A DNA stretch of 64,000 bases from Pseudomonas kermanshahensis (GTDB taxonomy: Bacteria; Pseudomonadota; Gammaproteobacteria; Pseudomonadales; Pseudomonadaceae), in assembly GCF_014269205.2 (NCBI RefSeq), contig NZ_JABWRY020000001.1, positions 4,946,001 through 5,010,000 of the forward strand. Reading direction: 5' to 3'. The position numbers were made by a program, and so were the translations under genes. Positions 22,646-37,277 of the stretch are shown here, in pieces; the first letter of the stretch is position 1, and every line of letters begins with the position of its first letter. The notes below the pieces were generated by a model that was given only the letters and a program-made list of their open reading frames with translations, was not told where the DNA came from and made no database searches.

Positions 22646-23497
22646 TTATTCGGCGTTTTGTACCGCAGCGATCATGCGCACTACATCGACAGTTTCGGCC
22701 ACATCATGGACGCGAAGGATGCTCGCGCCCTTGGTCATGGCCAACGCTGCCAGCGCCAGGCTGCCGTACAGACGCTCGCCGACCGGACGATCCAGCGTCA
22801 GGCCGATCATGCTCTTTCGTGAAACACCCACCAGCAGTGGGCGCCCAAGGCGATAGAGCGCTTCCATGTGTTTGAACAGGCTTAGGTTATGCGCCAATGT
22901 CTTGGCGAAACCGAAGCCCGGGTCAAGAATGATTTTGTCTGCAGGGATGCCCGCCGCAGCACAGGCGGCCATCCGCTGTTCAAGATATCGCGTTACGTCG
23001 GCCGTCACATCATCGTAGTGCGGGTCGTCCTGCATATTGCCCGGCTCACCGCGCATATGCATCAGGCACACCGGCAGGCCGGTGTCCGCCGCCGCATCCA
23101 GGGCGCCATCGCGCTCCAGGGCACGAACGTCGTTGATCAGGCCAGCCCCCAGCCGTGCGGATTCACGAATGACCGCAGGCGTGGAGGTATCGACCGAAAT
23201 GACCACGTCCAGACGACTGTTGATCGCCTCGACCATCGGTGCCACGCGTTCGATTTCTTCGATCACGGACACCGCACGCGCGCCAGGGCGCGTCGATTCG
23301 CCACCGATGTCGATCAGCGTGGCGCCCGCGGCAACCATGGCTTCGGCATGGCGCAGCGCAGCATCGCGCTGGCTGAAGCGCCCGCCATCGGAGAATGAGT
23401 CGGGGGTGATATTGAGAATACCCATGACATGGGTACGCGACAAATCAAGAACCCGGTTGCCGCAAGGCAACCGGGTTGGGTACTGCACTGAACTCAT
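22646..23497 (-). CDS. folP: Dihydropteroate synthase
   Basis: 283 aa. It condenses 4-aminobenzoate with dihydropterin pyrophosphate in folate synthesis; the target of sulfonamides. Motifs: [17 protein letters not shown] near residue 25, [12 protein letters not shown] near 60, [11 protein letters not shown] near 195, and GVSRKSMIG near 224. Encoded 8 nt after ftsH and followed by glmM, the conserved cluster. Confidence 0.98.
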   Translation of the reverse strand: MSSVQYPTRLPCGNRVLDLSRTHVMGILNITPDSFSDGGRFSQRDAALRHAEAMVAAGATLIDIGGESTRPGARAVSVIEEIERVAPMVEAINSRLDVVISVDTSTPAVIRESARLGAGLINDVRALERDGALDAAADTGLPVCLMHMRGEPGNMQDDPHYDDVTADVTRYLEQRMAACAAAGIPADKIILDPGFGFAKTLAHNLSLFKHMEALYRLGRPLLVGVSRKSMIGLTLDRPVGERLYGSLALAALAMTKGASILRVHDVAETVDVVRMIAAVQNAE

Positions 23498-23505
23498 AGA
23501 TGCCC

Positions 23506-25419
23506 TTAGTGTTGAGCCGCTGGGCCGCCGATTGGCGATTCCGGGCGGTCACCCTGAGCTGCAGGGTTGCCCGAAGCCGAGTCACCATCCCAATCCCGCG
23601 GTTCGCGAGGGGTACGGCCCGACATGATGTCGTCGATCTGGTCGGCGTCAATGGTCTCGTACTTCATCAGCGCTTCGGCCATGGCATCGAGCTTGTCGCG
23701 ATTGTCGGTGAGCAGCTGCTTGGCCGTGGCGTAGCACTGGTCGATGATGCTGCGCACTTCCGAGTCGATCAGCTTGGCGGTTTCACCCGAGACGCTGGCG
23801 TGCTGGCTGCCGGCGCTACGACCGAGGAACACCTCGCCCTCTTCTTCGGCATACATCAGCGGGCCGAGTTTCTCGGAAAGGCCCCACTTGGTGACCATGT
23901 TCCGGGCAATCTGGCTGGCGCGCATGATGTCGTTGGAGGCACCGGTGGTGACGCCATCGAAGCCCAGGGTCATTTCTTCGGCGATACGGCCGCCGTACAG
24001 CGAGCAGATCTGGCTGATCAGCGCGCGCTTGGACAGGCTGTAACGGTCTTCCTCAGGCAGGAACATGGTGACACCCAGGGCACGACCACGGGGGATGATC
24101 GACACCTTGTAGACCGGGTCATGCTCAGGCACCAGTCGACCGACGATGGCGTGACCGGCTTCGTGGTAGGCGGTGTTCTGTTTTTCTTTCTCGGACATGA
24201 CCATGGTTTTGCGCTCGGCGCCCATCATGATCTTGTCTTTGGCCAGCTCGAACTCTTTCATTTCGACCAGGCGCTTGTTGGAGCGCGCGGCAAACAGCGA
24301 AGCTTCGTTGACCAGGTTGGCCAGGTCTGCACCGGAGAAGCCTGGGGTACCACGGGCAATGACCGCCGGGTTGACGTTCTCGCCAATCGGCACCTTGCGC
24401 ATGTGCACTTTAAGAATTTGCTCACGGCCACGGATGTCTGGCAGGCCCACAACGACCTGACGGTCGAAACGACCAGGACGCAGCAGCGCAGGGTCCAGCA
24501 CGTCAGGACGGTTGGTGGCAGCAATGACGATGATGCCATCGTTCATTTCGAAGCCGTCCATCTCTACCAGCAACTGGTTGAGGGTTTGCTCACGCTCATC
24601 GTGACCACCGCCCATGCCGGCGCCACGGTGGCGACCAACGGCGTCGATTTCGTCGATGAAGATGATGCACGGGGCGTGCTTCTTGGCCTGTTCGAACATG
24701 TCACGCACACGGCTCGCACCGACACCGACGAACATTTCGACGAAGTCCGAACCGGAAATGGTGAAGAACGGCACTTTCGCCTCACCTGCGATGGCCTTGG
24801 CCAACAGGGTCTTACCGGTACCGGGTGGGCCAACCATCAGCACGCCGCGCGGAATACGACCGCCGAGGCGCTGGAACTTGCCCGGGTCGCGCAGGAACTC
24901 GACCAGCTCGCCGACTTCTTCCTTGGCTTCGTCGCAACCGGCGACGTCAGCCAGGGTGGTCTTGACCTGGTCTTCGGACAGCAGGCGCGCCTTGCTCTTG
25001 CCGAAACTCATCGGCCCGCCCTTACCGCCCGCGCCACCTTGCATCTGGCGCATGAAGAACATGAACACGGCAATGATCACCAGGATCGGGAAGCTGGCGA
25101 CCAGCAACTGCGTCCAGATGCTCTGCTGTTCAGGCTGCTTGCCTTCGACGACCACGTGGTTGTCGACCAGGTCGCCGATCAGGCCGTTGTCGGTAATGGC
25201 CGGGCGCACGGTCTTGAAGTTGTCGCCGTCGGCACGCTTGCCGGTAATGATGTAGCCGTCGACGGTCACGCGCTCGACTTTCCCGTCTTTAACCTGCTGG
25301 ATGAAGTCGGAGTAGTTGAGGGTCTGCGGCTCGTTAGGGCTGGAGAAGTTGTTCATCACTGTCACCAGGACAGCTGCGATGATCAACCACAGGATCAGAT
25401 TCTTTGCCATGTCGTTCAA
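23506..25419 (-). CDS. ftsH: ATP-dependent zinc metalloprotease FtsH
   Basis: 637 aa from a TTG start with GAGGG 7 nt upstream; an ATG three codons later ([11 protein letters not shown]) is the alternative. Membrane-anchored hexameric AAA+ protease that removes damaged membrane proteins and regulators. Two membrane segments (about 8-25 and 103-123), Walker A GPPGTGKT at 197-204, Walker [12 protein letters not shown], second region of homology [18 protein letters not shown], zinc site HEAGH. The C-terminus is Gly/Pro/Gln-rich. Confidence 0.98.
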   Translation of the reverse strand: MNDMAKNLILWLIIAAVLVTVMNNFSSPNEPQTLNYSDFIQQVKDGKVERVTVDGYIITGKRADGDNFKTVRPAITDNGLIGDLVDNHVVVEGKQPEQQSIWTQLLVASFPILVIIAVFMFFMRQMQGGAGGKGGPMSFGKSKARLLSEDQVKTTLADVAGCDEAKEEVGELVEFLRDPGKFQRLGGRIPRGVLMVGPPGTGKTLLAKAIAGEAKVPFFTISGSDFVEMFVGVGASRVRDMFEQAKKHAPCIIFIDEIDAVGRHRGAGMGGGHDEREQTLNQLLVEMDGFEMNDGIIVIAATNRPDVLDPALLRPGRFDRQVVVGLPDIRGREQILKVHMRKVPIGENVNPAVIARGTPGFSGADLANLVNEASLFAARSNKRLVEMKEFELAKDKIMMGAERKTMVMSEKEKQNTAYHEAGHAIVGRLVPEHDPVYKVSIIPRGRALGVTMFLPEEDRYSLSKRALISQICSLYGGRIAEEMTLGFDGVTTGASNDIMRASQIARNMVTKWGLSEKLGPLMYAEEEGEVFLGRSAGSQHASVSGETAKLIDSEVRSIIDQCYATAKQLLTDNRDKLDAMAEALMKYETIDADQIDDIMSGRTPREPRDWDGDSASGNPAAQGDRPESPIGGPAAQH

Positions 25420-25613
25420 TTCGCTACCCTCTGAGGCCGGCGCACGACGCAGCCGTGCCTCGCATGATATTCATCGCCCTAACTTACTACATTACCTACG
25501 CATCCGCAGGCACCGTCTGTAACCCTTTGTGAAACCTAGACTACACGAAGTTCGGACGATACAGACGGGGCGGCCGATTGGAATTAACTATCGACCACCC
25601 CGTGGCACGCCTT

Positions 25614-26240
25614 TCACACGCCTTTGAAACCTTTACCCAGCAGGTACTGCTCACGCGAACGATCCCGCGAAGACGATGGCTTACGCATCTGTACCTTGTC
25701 GAACTTGGTGCGCACGTCCTTCAGGTACATGTCGAAGCCTTCGCCCTGGAAAATCTTGATGAGGAAGTCACCACCAGGCTTGAGCACGCGGGTTGCCAGG
25801 TCCAGTGCCAATTCGCACAGGAACATGGCGCGCGGCATATCCACTTCAGGCGTACCACTCATATTGGGGGCCATGTCGGAAATCACAAGGTCTACGTGAG
25901 AATCACCGACTGCGTCGAGAATCTGCTGCAGGACTGCATCCTGGGTGAAGTCGCCTTGAATGAAGGTAACGTCAGGGATCGAGTCCATTTCCAAGATGTC
26001 GGAGGCGATCAGGCGCCCTTGGCCACCAATCAGACGACTGGTCACCTGCGACCAGCCACCCGGGGCTGCGCCGAGGTCGATCACACTCATGCCAGGACGG
26101 ATCAAACGGTCCTTTTCCTGGATCTCAAGCAGTTTGTAGCTCGCACGCGAGCGGTAGCCATCCTTCTGCGCTTGCTTCACAAAAGGGTCGTTAAAATGCT
26201 CTCGCAGCCAGTTAGCGCTGCTTTTGGAACGTTGTACCAC
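25614..26240 (-). CDS. rlmE: 23S rRNA 2'-O-ribose U2552 methyltransferase
   Basis: 208 aa, GTG start after GAGGTG. It methylates U2552 of 23S rRNA in the A-loop; also called FtsJ/RrmJ. The SAM-binding loop is [14 protein letters not shown] near residue 57; the K-D-K-E tetrad can be placed in [25 protein letters not shown], and [14 protein letters not shown]. Usual position upstream of ftsH and divergent from yhbY. Confidence 0.96.
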   Translation of the reverse strand: MVQRSKSSANWLREHFNDPFVKQAQKDGYRSRASYKLLEIQEKDRLIRPGMSVIDLGAAPGGWSQVTSRLIGGQGRLIASDILEMDSIPDVTFIQGDFTQDAVLQQILDAVGDSHVDLVISDMAPNMSGTPEVDMPRAMFLCELALDLATRVLKPGGDFLIKIFQGEGFDMYLKDVRTKFDKVQMRKPSSSRDRSREQYLLGKGFKGV

Positions 26241-26342
26241 GGGGCACCTCGATGATATGCGTCGTGATTGACTGGGCGGAGCCAGGGGCCCTCGGGTAAA
26301 ATGCCTGTCAATTTTACAGAATCAGACGGAAAGGGTCAGATT

Positions 26343-26651
26343 ATGCCGCTCAATAACGAGCAGAAGAAGCAATACAAGTCCATTGGTCATGACCTGAAGC
26401 CGGTCCTGATCGTTGCTGGCAACGGTGTTAACGAAGGCGTTGCCGCCGAACTGGAACGCGCACTCGCCGATCATGAACTGATCAAAGTCGAGATTCGCTC
26501 CGAAGATCGTGAAGAACGTGCCGCCGCCATTGCCGAATTGTGCAAGGTTGGCCGCGCCGAACTGGTGCAGACCATCGGCAAGAAAGCGCTGATCTACCGG
26601 AAGAACCCACAGCCGAACAAACAGCTGTCCAACATCCACCGCTTCAAATAA
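26343..26651 (+). CDS. yhbY: CRM-domain RNA-binding protein YhbY
   Basis: 102 aa from the ATG giving MPLNNEQKKQYKSIGHDLKPVLIVAGNG. A single CRM domain: GLTEAQ-type start, the GNGVNEGVAAELERAL GxxG-like loop, LIKVEI, and the end VQTIGKKALIYRKNP. E. coli YhbY associates with pre-50S ribosomes. Divergent from rlmE, as in other gammaproteobacteria. Confidence 0.94.
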   Translation: MPLNNEQKKQYKSIGHDLKPVLIVAGNGVNEGVAAELERALADHELIKVEIRSEDREERAAAIAELCKVGRAELVQTIGKKALIYRKNPQPNKQLSNIHRFK

Positions 26652-26663
26652 TAGCGGCTCCGA

Positions 26664-27083
26664 TCAGTGGCGCGCCTGGCGCGCCCTGACCGGTACGGGT
26701 TGGGCCACCAGCACGATGCCGGAAAAGCCCAGTACCAGGAAACAAAACATCTGCCAGCGCTCGCCCACTGAAATGCCGTAGCGCAAGGTGTAATACCCCA
26801 CGCAAGCACCGAAGCCGAGCAACAGCATCTGGCCACGGAACTGCCGCCACCAGGCAGTCAGCCCCTCTACCCTCGCCAATACCGCCAGCTGGGTCAACAA
26901 GCCTAGCAAGGCCACGCCAATCAACCAGCGGTCGATCTGCCCAGCGACATCCTGCACCAGCAGGGGCGCCAGGCCAGTGACCTTGAGCGCGGGCACCAGC
27001 CCCACATGAAACACCCACAAGCCGCCGACCCAGAACACCTGGGCCAGCTGCCAGAGGATCCCTTCAAGGGATGGCGCCCGCAG
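26664..27083 (-). CDS. DUF4149/TMEM205-like membrane protein (start uncertain)
   Basis: About 125-140 aa with four hydrophobic segments: WQLAQVFWVGGLWVFHVGLVPAL, WLIGVALLGLLTQLAVLA, MLLLGFGACVGYYTL, and MFCFLVLGFSGIVLVAQPV. The pattern fits DUF4149. The reading frame continues back into greA without any ATG, so the true start is unclear: a CTG at 27083 or a GTG at 27038 are the in-frame candidates. The gap after greA holds a GGCGCC hairpin. Function unknown. Confidence 0.6.
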   Translation of the reverse strand: MRAPSLEGILWQLAQVFWVGGLWVFHVGLVPALKVTGLAPLLVQDVAGQIDRWLIGVALLGLLTQLAVLARVEGLTAWWRQFRGQMLLLGFGACVGYYTLRYGISVGERWQMFCFLVLGFSGIVLVAQPVPVRARQARH

Positions 27084-27090
27084 GCGCCGA

Positions 27091-27569
27091 TCAGATGTGT
27101 TTGACTTCGACAATCTCGTACTCGACCGTGCCACTTGGCGTCTTGACGACGACGGTATCACCTTCTTCCTTGCCGATGATGGCACGGGCAATGGGTGCGC
27201 CGCTCGAAAGCTTGCCCTGTTTCACGTCGGCTTCATCCTCGCCGACGATCTGGTAGGTCACTTCATCATCGGTTTCGGTGTTGGCCAGCACCACGGTGGT
27301 GCCGAAAATCACCTTGCCGGTGTGAGGGATCGTGGTCACATCGATCACGACCGAGTTCTGCAGGCGGCCTTCGATGTCGCGGATACGCGCCTCGACCATG
27401 CCCTGCTCCTCACGGGCGGCATGGTATTCGGCGTTTTCCTTGAGATCGCCCAGCTCGCGCGCCTCACCAATCGCCTGGCTCAGGCGCGGGCGCTCGGTCT
27501 TGCTCAGGAACAGGTGCTCTTCTTCCAGGGCGCGAGCGCCCTGGACGGTCATCGGGTACTTGGTAATGC

Positions 27570-27573
<4 letters not shown>
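27091..27573 (-). CDS. greA: Transcription elongation factor GreA
   Basis: 160 aa. It rescues back-tracked RNA polymerase by stimulating transcript cleavage. N-terminal coiled coil: [20 protein letters not shown]...[16 protein letters not shown], with the acidic tip [11 protein letters not shown]; the C-terminal FKBP-like domain holds the segment from [17 protein letters not shown] to [11 protein letters not shown]. Its ATG overlaps the carB stop by 4 nt, so it is translated in the carAB operon. Confidence 0.97.
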
Positions 27574-30791
<3,218 letters not shown>

Positions 30792-30897
30792 GGTTGTCAC
30801 TCAAATCCGCGGGTCAGTCGGCAAGCCGTCTTGAACAATCTGGGTCAGGCGCTTCCGGGCGCGGCGCAAGCCGGCCCGGGGCCTTGATGCAGGATGC

Positions 30898-32034
30898 TCA
30901 GCGGCGCTTGGCCATGGCATCGGTGAAACGATCGAACAGTGGCGCGACGTCTGTCGGGCCTGGGCTCGCTTCAGGGTGGCCCTGGAAGCTGAACGCGCTC
31001 TTGTCGGTGCGCTCGATGCCCTGCAGGGTACCGTCGAACAGCGACTTGTGGATGGCGCGGACGTTGCCCGGCAGGGTGGCTTCGTCGACGGCGAAACCGT
31101 GGTTCTGGCTGGTGATCATGACCACGCCGGTGTCCAGGTCCTGGACCGGGTGGTTGGCACCGTGGTGGCCGTGGCCCATCTTGACGGTCTTGGCGCCGGA
31201 GGCCAGGGCCAGCAGCTGGTGGCCGAGGCAGATGCCGAACACCGGGATCTCGGTTTCAAGGATTTCCTTGATTGCCTGAATCGCGTAGTCGCAAGGCTCC
31301 GGATCGCCAGGGCCGTTGGACAGGAACACGCCATCGGGGTTGAGCGCGAGTACTTCGCTGGCCGGGGTCTGGGCAGGCACCACGGTCACGCGGCAGCCAC
31401 GGGCCACCAGCATGCGCAGGATGTTCAGCTTGACGCCGTAGTCGAAGGCGACCACGTGGTACGGCAGCTCGGAAGCTTCGATGGTTGGGTGGCTGTCGGT
31501 TTTCAGTTCCCACACGCTGGAGCGCCACTCGTAGCGCTCTTTGGTGGAGACGACCTTGGCCAAGTCCATGCCCTTGAGGCCTGGGAAGCCGCGGGCGGCG
31601 GCGATGGCGGCTTCTTCGCTGATGTTGTCACCGGCGAGGATGCAACCGTTCTGAGCGCCCTTTTCACGCAGGATACGGGTCAGGCGACGGGTGTCGATGC
31701 CAGCGATGGCGACGACGTTGTTGGCCTTGAGGTAGTCCGGCAGCGACTGGGTGTTACGCCAGTTGCTGGCCAGCAGCGGCAGGTCACGGATGACCAGGCC
31801 GGCAGACCAGACACGGTTCGACTCGGCGTCTTCCGGGGTAGTACCGGTGTTGCCGATGTGCGGATAGGTCAGGGTAACGATTTGCTGGGCGTAGGAAGGG
31901 TCTGTAAGGATTTCCTGGTAGCCGGTCATAGCGGTGTTGAACACCACCTCACCAACGGTCTGACCGTCGGCACCGATGGCTTCACCGCGAAAAATACTGC
32001 CGTCGGCAAGGGCGAGTATGGCTGGCTTTGTCAA
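30898..32034 (-). CDS. carA: Carbamoyl-phosphate synthase small chain (glutaminase)
   Basis: 378 aa from a TTG start: GGGAGG lies 5 nt before TTGACAAAGCCA. The ATG 24 nt upstream has no Shine-Dalgarno sequence and adds eight residues not typical of the family. It supplies ammonia from glutamine to CarB. Class I glutamine amidotransferase elements: [26 protein letters not shown] (nucleophile Cys) and [12 protein letters not shown] (catalytic His/Glu). Expression is likely controlled by an attenuator and by ArgR just upstream. Confidence 0.95.
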   Translation of the reverse strand: MTKPAILALADGSIFRGEAIGADGQTVGEVVFNTAMTGYQEILTDPSYAQQIVTLTYPHIGNTGTTPEDAESNRVWSAGLVIRDLPLLASNWRNTQSLPDYLKANNVVAIAGIDTRRLTRILREKGAQNGCILAGDNISEEAAIAAARGFPGLKGMDLAKVVSTKERYEWRSSVWELKTDSHPTIEASELPYHVVAFDYGVKLNILRMLVARGCRVTVVPAQTPASEVLALNPDGVFLSNGPGDPEPCDYAIQAIKEILETEIPVFGICLGHQLLALASGAKTVKMGHGHHGANHPVQDLDTGVVMITSQNHGFAVDEATLPGNVRAIHKSLFDGTLQGIERTDKSAFSFQGHPEASPGPTDVAPLFDRFTDAMAKRR

Positions 32035-32081
32035 GAAGACCTCCCGTAAATCAAGCATGAAAGGGCGATCGCAGGTTGCAA

Positions 32082-32119
32082 AAAAGCGGAGTGACGTATG
32101 GACACGTCACCCCGCTTTC
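32082..32119 (-). terminator. Attenuator-type terminator in the carA leader
   Basis: On the minus strand, AAAGCGGGGTGACGTG and the matching CGTCACTCCGCTTTTTT form a long stem followed by six T, ending about 50 nt before the carA start. Since carA lies downstream and no gene lies upstream of it on that strand, this is best read as a transcription attenuator. CarAB attenuation by pyrimidines is known in P. aeruginosa; the mechanism here is inferred. Confidence 0.7.
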
Positions 32120-32173
32120 ATGTGCTGAATTCAATTCGCTGCGCGCTTTTAGTGGACACACTAAAGCTGTAGC

Positions 32174-32224
32174 TTACAGAAAAGTGCTTTTTGGGTCTAC
32201 CGTATATGTGCCTCTAAAACACAT
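32174..32224 (-). CDS. Possible leader peptide upstream of carA
   Basis: A 16-codon open frame, MCFRGTYTVDPKSTFL, ending in TAA and lying between the putative ArgR half site and the attenuator. There is no convincing ribosome-binding site, and a possible -10 (TATACG or CATATA) falls inside it, so it may not be transcribed whole. Listed because leader peptides are common at attenuators. Confidence 0.25.
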   Translation of the reverse strand: MCFRGTYTVDPKSTFL

Positions 32225-32228
32225 GATT

Positions 32229-32234
32229 GCGACA
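32229..32234 (-). promoter_or_regulatory. TGTCGC ArgR-type half site upstream of carA
   Basis: TGTCGC on the minus strand, the start of the P. aeruginosa ArgR consensus, about 195 nt before the carA start. The rest of the consensus is poor here. Confidence 0.3.
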
Positions 32235-32252
32235 GGGGGTGCCTTGCACCCC

Positions 32253-32332
32253 ATCGCCGGCAAGCCGGCTCCCACCAGTCAGCACCAACCCGAAGGCTTG
32301 CACTCCCCTGTGGGAGCCGGCTTGCCGGCGAT
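32253..32332. repeat. Inverted REP pair between carA and dapB
   Basis: Perfect 23-nt inverted arms at 32253-32275 and 32310-32332 (core CCGGCAAGCCGGCTCCCAC), a standard P. putida REP doublet. With the leader elements it accounts for the 320-nt gap between carA and dapB. It may also act as the dapB terminator. Confidence 0.85.
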
Positions 32333-32357
32333 TGGGCCATCAGCAACACAGCAAGGA

Positions 32358-34305
<1,948 letters not shown>

Positions 34306-34455
34306 AGGTCATTTGCACCTTGTTGGGCGTTCGGCATCTGCGCCGCGCCATCAGCACCTGCCCAAACACCACGAATGGCCCTGACAGATGCTGTAAAAAT
34401 TCTCGAATTCCAGATACGCCAACGCGGGAGCAAGCCCCCGCGCGGCGACATCCTA

Positions 34456-34485
34456 CCAGCTCACCGACAACCGCCGGTGAGCTGG
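34456..34485 (-). terminator. Hairpin between dnaK and dnaJ
   Basis: Perfect 11-bp stem (CCAGCTCACCG with CGGTGAGCTGG) and an 8-nt loop, 18 nt after the dnaK stop. No long T-run, so partial termination is likely, giving less DnaJ than DnaK. Confidence 0.6.
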
Positions 34486-34502
34486 CCGACAACATGCAAC
34501 GA

Positions 34503-36428
34503 TTACTTCTTGTCGTCGCCTTTTACTTCTTCGAACTCGGCGTCAACCACGTCATCGTGCTTGGCTTCCGGCTCGGCCTGCTGCGCGCCGCCCTGAGGCT
34601 GTTCGGCCGACTGCTCGGCGTACATCTTCTGAGCAACCGGTGCCGACACCTTGGACAGCTCTTCGACCTTGGCATCGATCGCGGCCTTGTCGTCGCCTTT
34701 TACAGCGGCTTCCAGGGCAACGACTGCAGCTTCGATGGCAGTTTTTTCTTCAGCGGTAACCTTGTCACCTGCATCTGCAACCATCTTGCGGGTCGAGTGA
34801 ACCAGCGCGTCACCCTGGTTACGGGCACCGGCCAGCTCTTCGAACTTGCGGTCTTCCTCGGCGTTAGCCTCGGCATCACGCACCATTTTCTCGATTTCTT
34901 CGTCGGACAGGCCGGAGTTGGCCTTGATCACGATCGACTGGGTCTTGCCGGTGGCCTTGTCTTTCGCGCCGACGTGCAGGATGCCGTTGGCGTCGATGTC
35001 GAAGGTCACTTCGATCTGCGGAACACCACGCGGTGCTGGCGGGATGTCAGCCAGGTCGAACTTGCCCAGCGACTTGTTCTGCGAAGCTTGCTTACGCTCA
35101 CCCTGCAGCACGTGAATGGTCACTGCGCCCTGGTTGTCGTCGGCAGTCGAGAACACCTGCGACTTCTTGGTCGGGATGGTGGTGTTTTTCTCGATCAGCG
35201 CGGTCATCACGCCACCCATGGTTTCGATACCCAGGGTCAGCGGGCTGACGTCCAGCAGCAGAACGTCTTTGACGTCACCGGCCAGAACGGCACCCTGGAT
35301 AGCGGCGCCCATGGCGACGGCTTCGTCCGGGTTGACGTCCTTGCGAGCTTCCTTGCCGAAGAAGTCGGCAACGGTTTTCTGTACCAGCGGCATACGGGTC
35401 TGGCCACCGACCAGGATCACGTCGTCGATCTTGCTAGCTTCGATGCCAGCGTCTTTCAGCGCGATGCGGCAAGGCTCGATGGTGCGCTGCACCAGCCCTT
35501 CTACCAGCGACTCCAGCTTGGCGCGGGAGATCTTCACGTTCAGGTGCTTAGGACCGGTGGCGTCTGCAGTGATGTACGGCAGGTTGACGTCGGTCGACTG
35601 AGCGGAAGACAGCTCGATCTTAGCCTTTTCCGCGGCTTCTTTCAGACGCTGCATGGCCAGAGGGTCGCCCTTCAGGTTCATGCCGGACTCTTTCTTGAAC
35701 TCTTCGACCAGGTAGTCGATCAGCAGCATGTCGAAGTCTTCGCCACCCAGGAAGGTGTCACCGTTGGTCGCCAGTACTTCGAACTGGTGCTCACCGTCGA
35801 CTTCGGCGATTTCGATGACCGAAACGTCGAAGGTACCGCCACCCAGGTCATAAACGATGACAGTGTGGTCGCCCTTGGCCTTGTCCATGCCGTACGCCAG
35901 TGCAGCAGCGGTCGGCTCGTTGATGATGCGCTTGACGTCCAGACCGGCGATGCGGCCGGCGTCTTTGGTAGCCTGGCGCTGGCTGTCGTTGAAGTAGGCC
36001 GGAACGGTGATGACCGCTTCGGTGACAGGCTCGCCGAGGTAGTCTTCGGCGGTCTTCTTCATTTTCTTCAGCACTTCGGCGCTGATTTGCGGCGGTGCCA
36101 TTTTCTGGCCGTTAACTTCAACCCAGGCGTCACCGTTGTCGGCCTTGGCGATCTTGTACGGAACCAGCTGAATGTCTTTTTGCACGACATCCTCTTCGAA
36201 GCGGCGGCCAATCAGGCGCTTCACTGCGAACAGGGTGTTGTGCGGGTTGGTGACAGCCTGGCGCTTGGCCGACTGACCCACCAGGATTTCGCCATCGTTG
36301 GCGTACGCCACGATCGAAGGGGTAGTACGCGCACCCTCGGCGTTTTCGATGACTTTGACGTTACCGTTTTCCAGGATGGAGACGCACGAGTTGGTGGTCC
36401 CCAGGTCGATACCGATGATTTTACCCAT
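34503..36428 (-). CDS. dnaK: Molecular chaperone DnaK (Hsp70)
   Basis: 641 aa. ATP-driven folding chaperone. Hsp70 signatures: [12 protein letters not shown] (residues 4-15), [15 protein letters not shown] (near 195) and [14 protein letters not shown] (near 335). The substrate-binding domain follows, then a lid ending in the acidic EEVKGDDKK tail. Preceded by a near-perfect sigma-32 promoter overlapping the grpE stop. Confidence 0.99.
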   Translation of the reverse strand: MGKIIGIDLGTTNSCVSILENGNVKVIENAEGARTTPSIVAYANDGEILVGQSAKRQAVTNPHNTLFAVKRLIGRRFEEDVVQKDIQLVPYKIAKADNGDAWVEVNGQKMAPPQISAEVLKKMKKTAEDYLGEPVTEAVITVPAYFNDSQRQATKDAGRIAGLDVKRIINEPTAAALAYGMDKAKGDHTVIVYDLGGGTFDVSVIEIAEVDGEHQFEVLATNGDTFLGGEDFDMLLIDYLVEEFKKESGMNLKGDPLAMQRLKEAAEKAKIELSSAQSTDVNLPYITADATGPKHLNVKISRAKLESLVEGLVQRTIEPCRIALKDAGIEASKIDDVILVGGQTRMPLVQKTVADFFGKEARKDVNPDEAVAMGAAIQGAVLAGDVKDVLLLDVSPLTLGIETMGGVMTALIEKNTTIPTKKSQVFSTADDNQGAVTIHVLQGERKQASQNKSLGKFDLADIPPAPRGVPQIEVTFDIDANGILHVGAKDKATGKTQSIVIKANSGLSDEEIEKMVRDAEANAEEDRKFEELAGARNQGDALVHSTRKMVADAGDKVTAEEKTAIEAAVVALEAAVKGDDKAAIDAKVEELSKVSAPVAQKMYAEQSAEQPQGGAQQAEPEAKHDDVVDAEFEEVKGDDKK

Positions 36429-36506
36429 GTTAAATCTCCCGAAACTTGAATTTGGTAGCAGCGACTACTTTGGCCAACTGCGGTAATACTTGAAGGCTTG
36501 ACACCT

Positions 36507-36534
36507 AGATGGGGTTGCCCCGGCGGATTTCAAG
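36507..36534 (-). promoter_or_regulatory. Sigma-32 heat-shock promoter of dnaK
   Basis: On the minus strand CTTGAAA, 13 nt, CCCCATCT: matches the RpoH consensus (CTTGAAA-N11-16-CCCCATnT) at every specified base. The -35 lies over the grpE stop codon. Confidence 0.85.
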
Positions 36535-37084
36535 CCTGTTCATTGATCGAAGGCTGAGCTGCGCTTGGCGCCTTGCTGACCACCACCATGGCGGGGCGCA
36601 GCAGGCGGCCGTTGAGCAGGTAGCCTTTCTGGAACACGTTCAACACGCTGTTCGGCTCTACTTCGCCGTTTTCCTGCATGGCCATGGCCTGATGGTGTTC
36701 AGGGTTGAACGGCTGGCCGTGCGGGTCGACAGCTTCGAGGTTGTAGCGCTTGAGGGTGTCCTGGAACATCTTCAAGGTCAGCTCGACGCCTTCGCGGATC
36801 TGCTTGACGTGTTCGTCGTCGGCGCTGGAGTGGGCCAGGGCCAGTTCCAGGCTGTCGATCACCGGCAGCAGGTCGCTGGAGAACTTCTCCAGGGCGAACT
36901 TGTGGGCCTTCTCGACATCCTGCTCAGCGCGACGGCGCACGTTCTGCAAATCGGCAACAGCGCGCAGCGACTGATCCTTGGCGGCGGCCAGCTGTTCCTC
37001 GAGCTCCAGAACACGGGCGCCGACAGCATCTGCACCGGTTTCTTCGACGTTAAGGTCTTTCTCATTCAGCTGTTCGTCAGCCAT
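36530..37084 (-). CDS. grpE: Nucleotide exchange factor GrpE
   Basis: 184 aa from the ATG giving [15 protein letters not shown]. It releases ADP from DnaK. Long N-terminal coiled coil ([30 protein letters not shown]), then the C-terminal beta domain with FNPEHHQAM and [21 protein letters not shown], the GrpE signature. First gene of the heat-shock cluster. Confidence 0.97.
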   Translation of the reverse strand: MADEQLNEKDLNVEETGADAVGARVLELEEQLAAAKDQSLRAVADLQNVRRRAEQDVEKAHKFALEKFSSDLLPVIDSLELALAHSSADDEHVKQIREGVELTLKMFQDTLKRYNLEAVDPHGQPFNPEHHQAMAMQENGEVEPNSVLNVFQKGYLLNGRLLRPAMVVVSKAPSAAQPSINEQA

Positions 37085-37142
37085 TGGGTCTCTCCTGCGC
37101 AAATTTCTGGATTACGAGCCAGGCTCGCCTTTGTTGTCGGCT

Positions 37143-37170
37143 ATATGGGGCCGGAAAAACCAGCTTCAAG
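37143..37170 (-). promoter_or_regulatory. Sigma-32 heat-shock promoter of grpE
   Basis: On the minus strand CTTGAAG, 13 nt, CCCCATAT. One mismatch from the RpoH consensus, about 60 nt before the grpE start. Confidence 0.85.
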
Positions 37171-37236
37171 GGGCAGCGTGGTTTTCCGGGCCACATGAGA
37201 ATCTGTGAGCGGGCATTGTCAGGGTGGAAAAAAGTA

Positions 37237-37252
37237 CTGTATAAATAACCAG
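37237..37252 (+). promoter_or_regulatory. LexA (SOS) box upstream of recN
   Basis: CTGTATAAATAACCAG preceded by TA: one change (CCAG for ACAG) from CTGT-N8-ACAG. It lies 26 nt before recN and overlaps a possible -10 (TATAAA). recN is a classic SOS gene. Confidence 0.75.
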
Positions 37253-37277
37253 ACCTGAACCTTCGGGAGCCGCCCCC

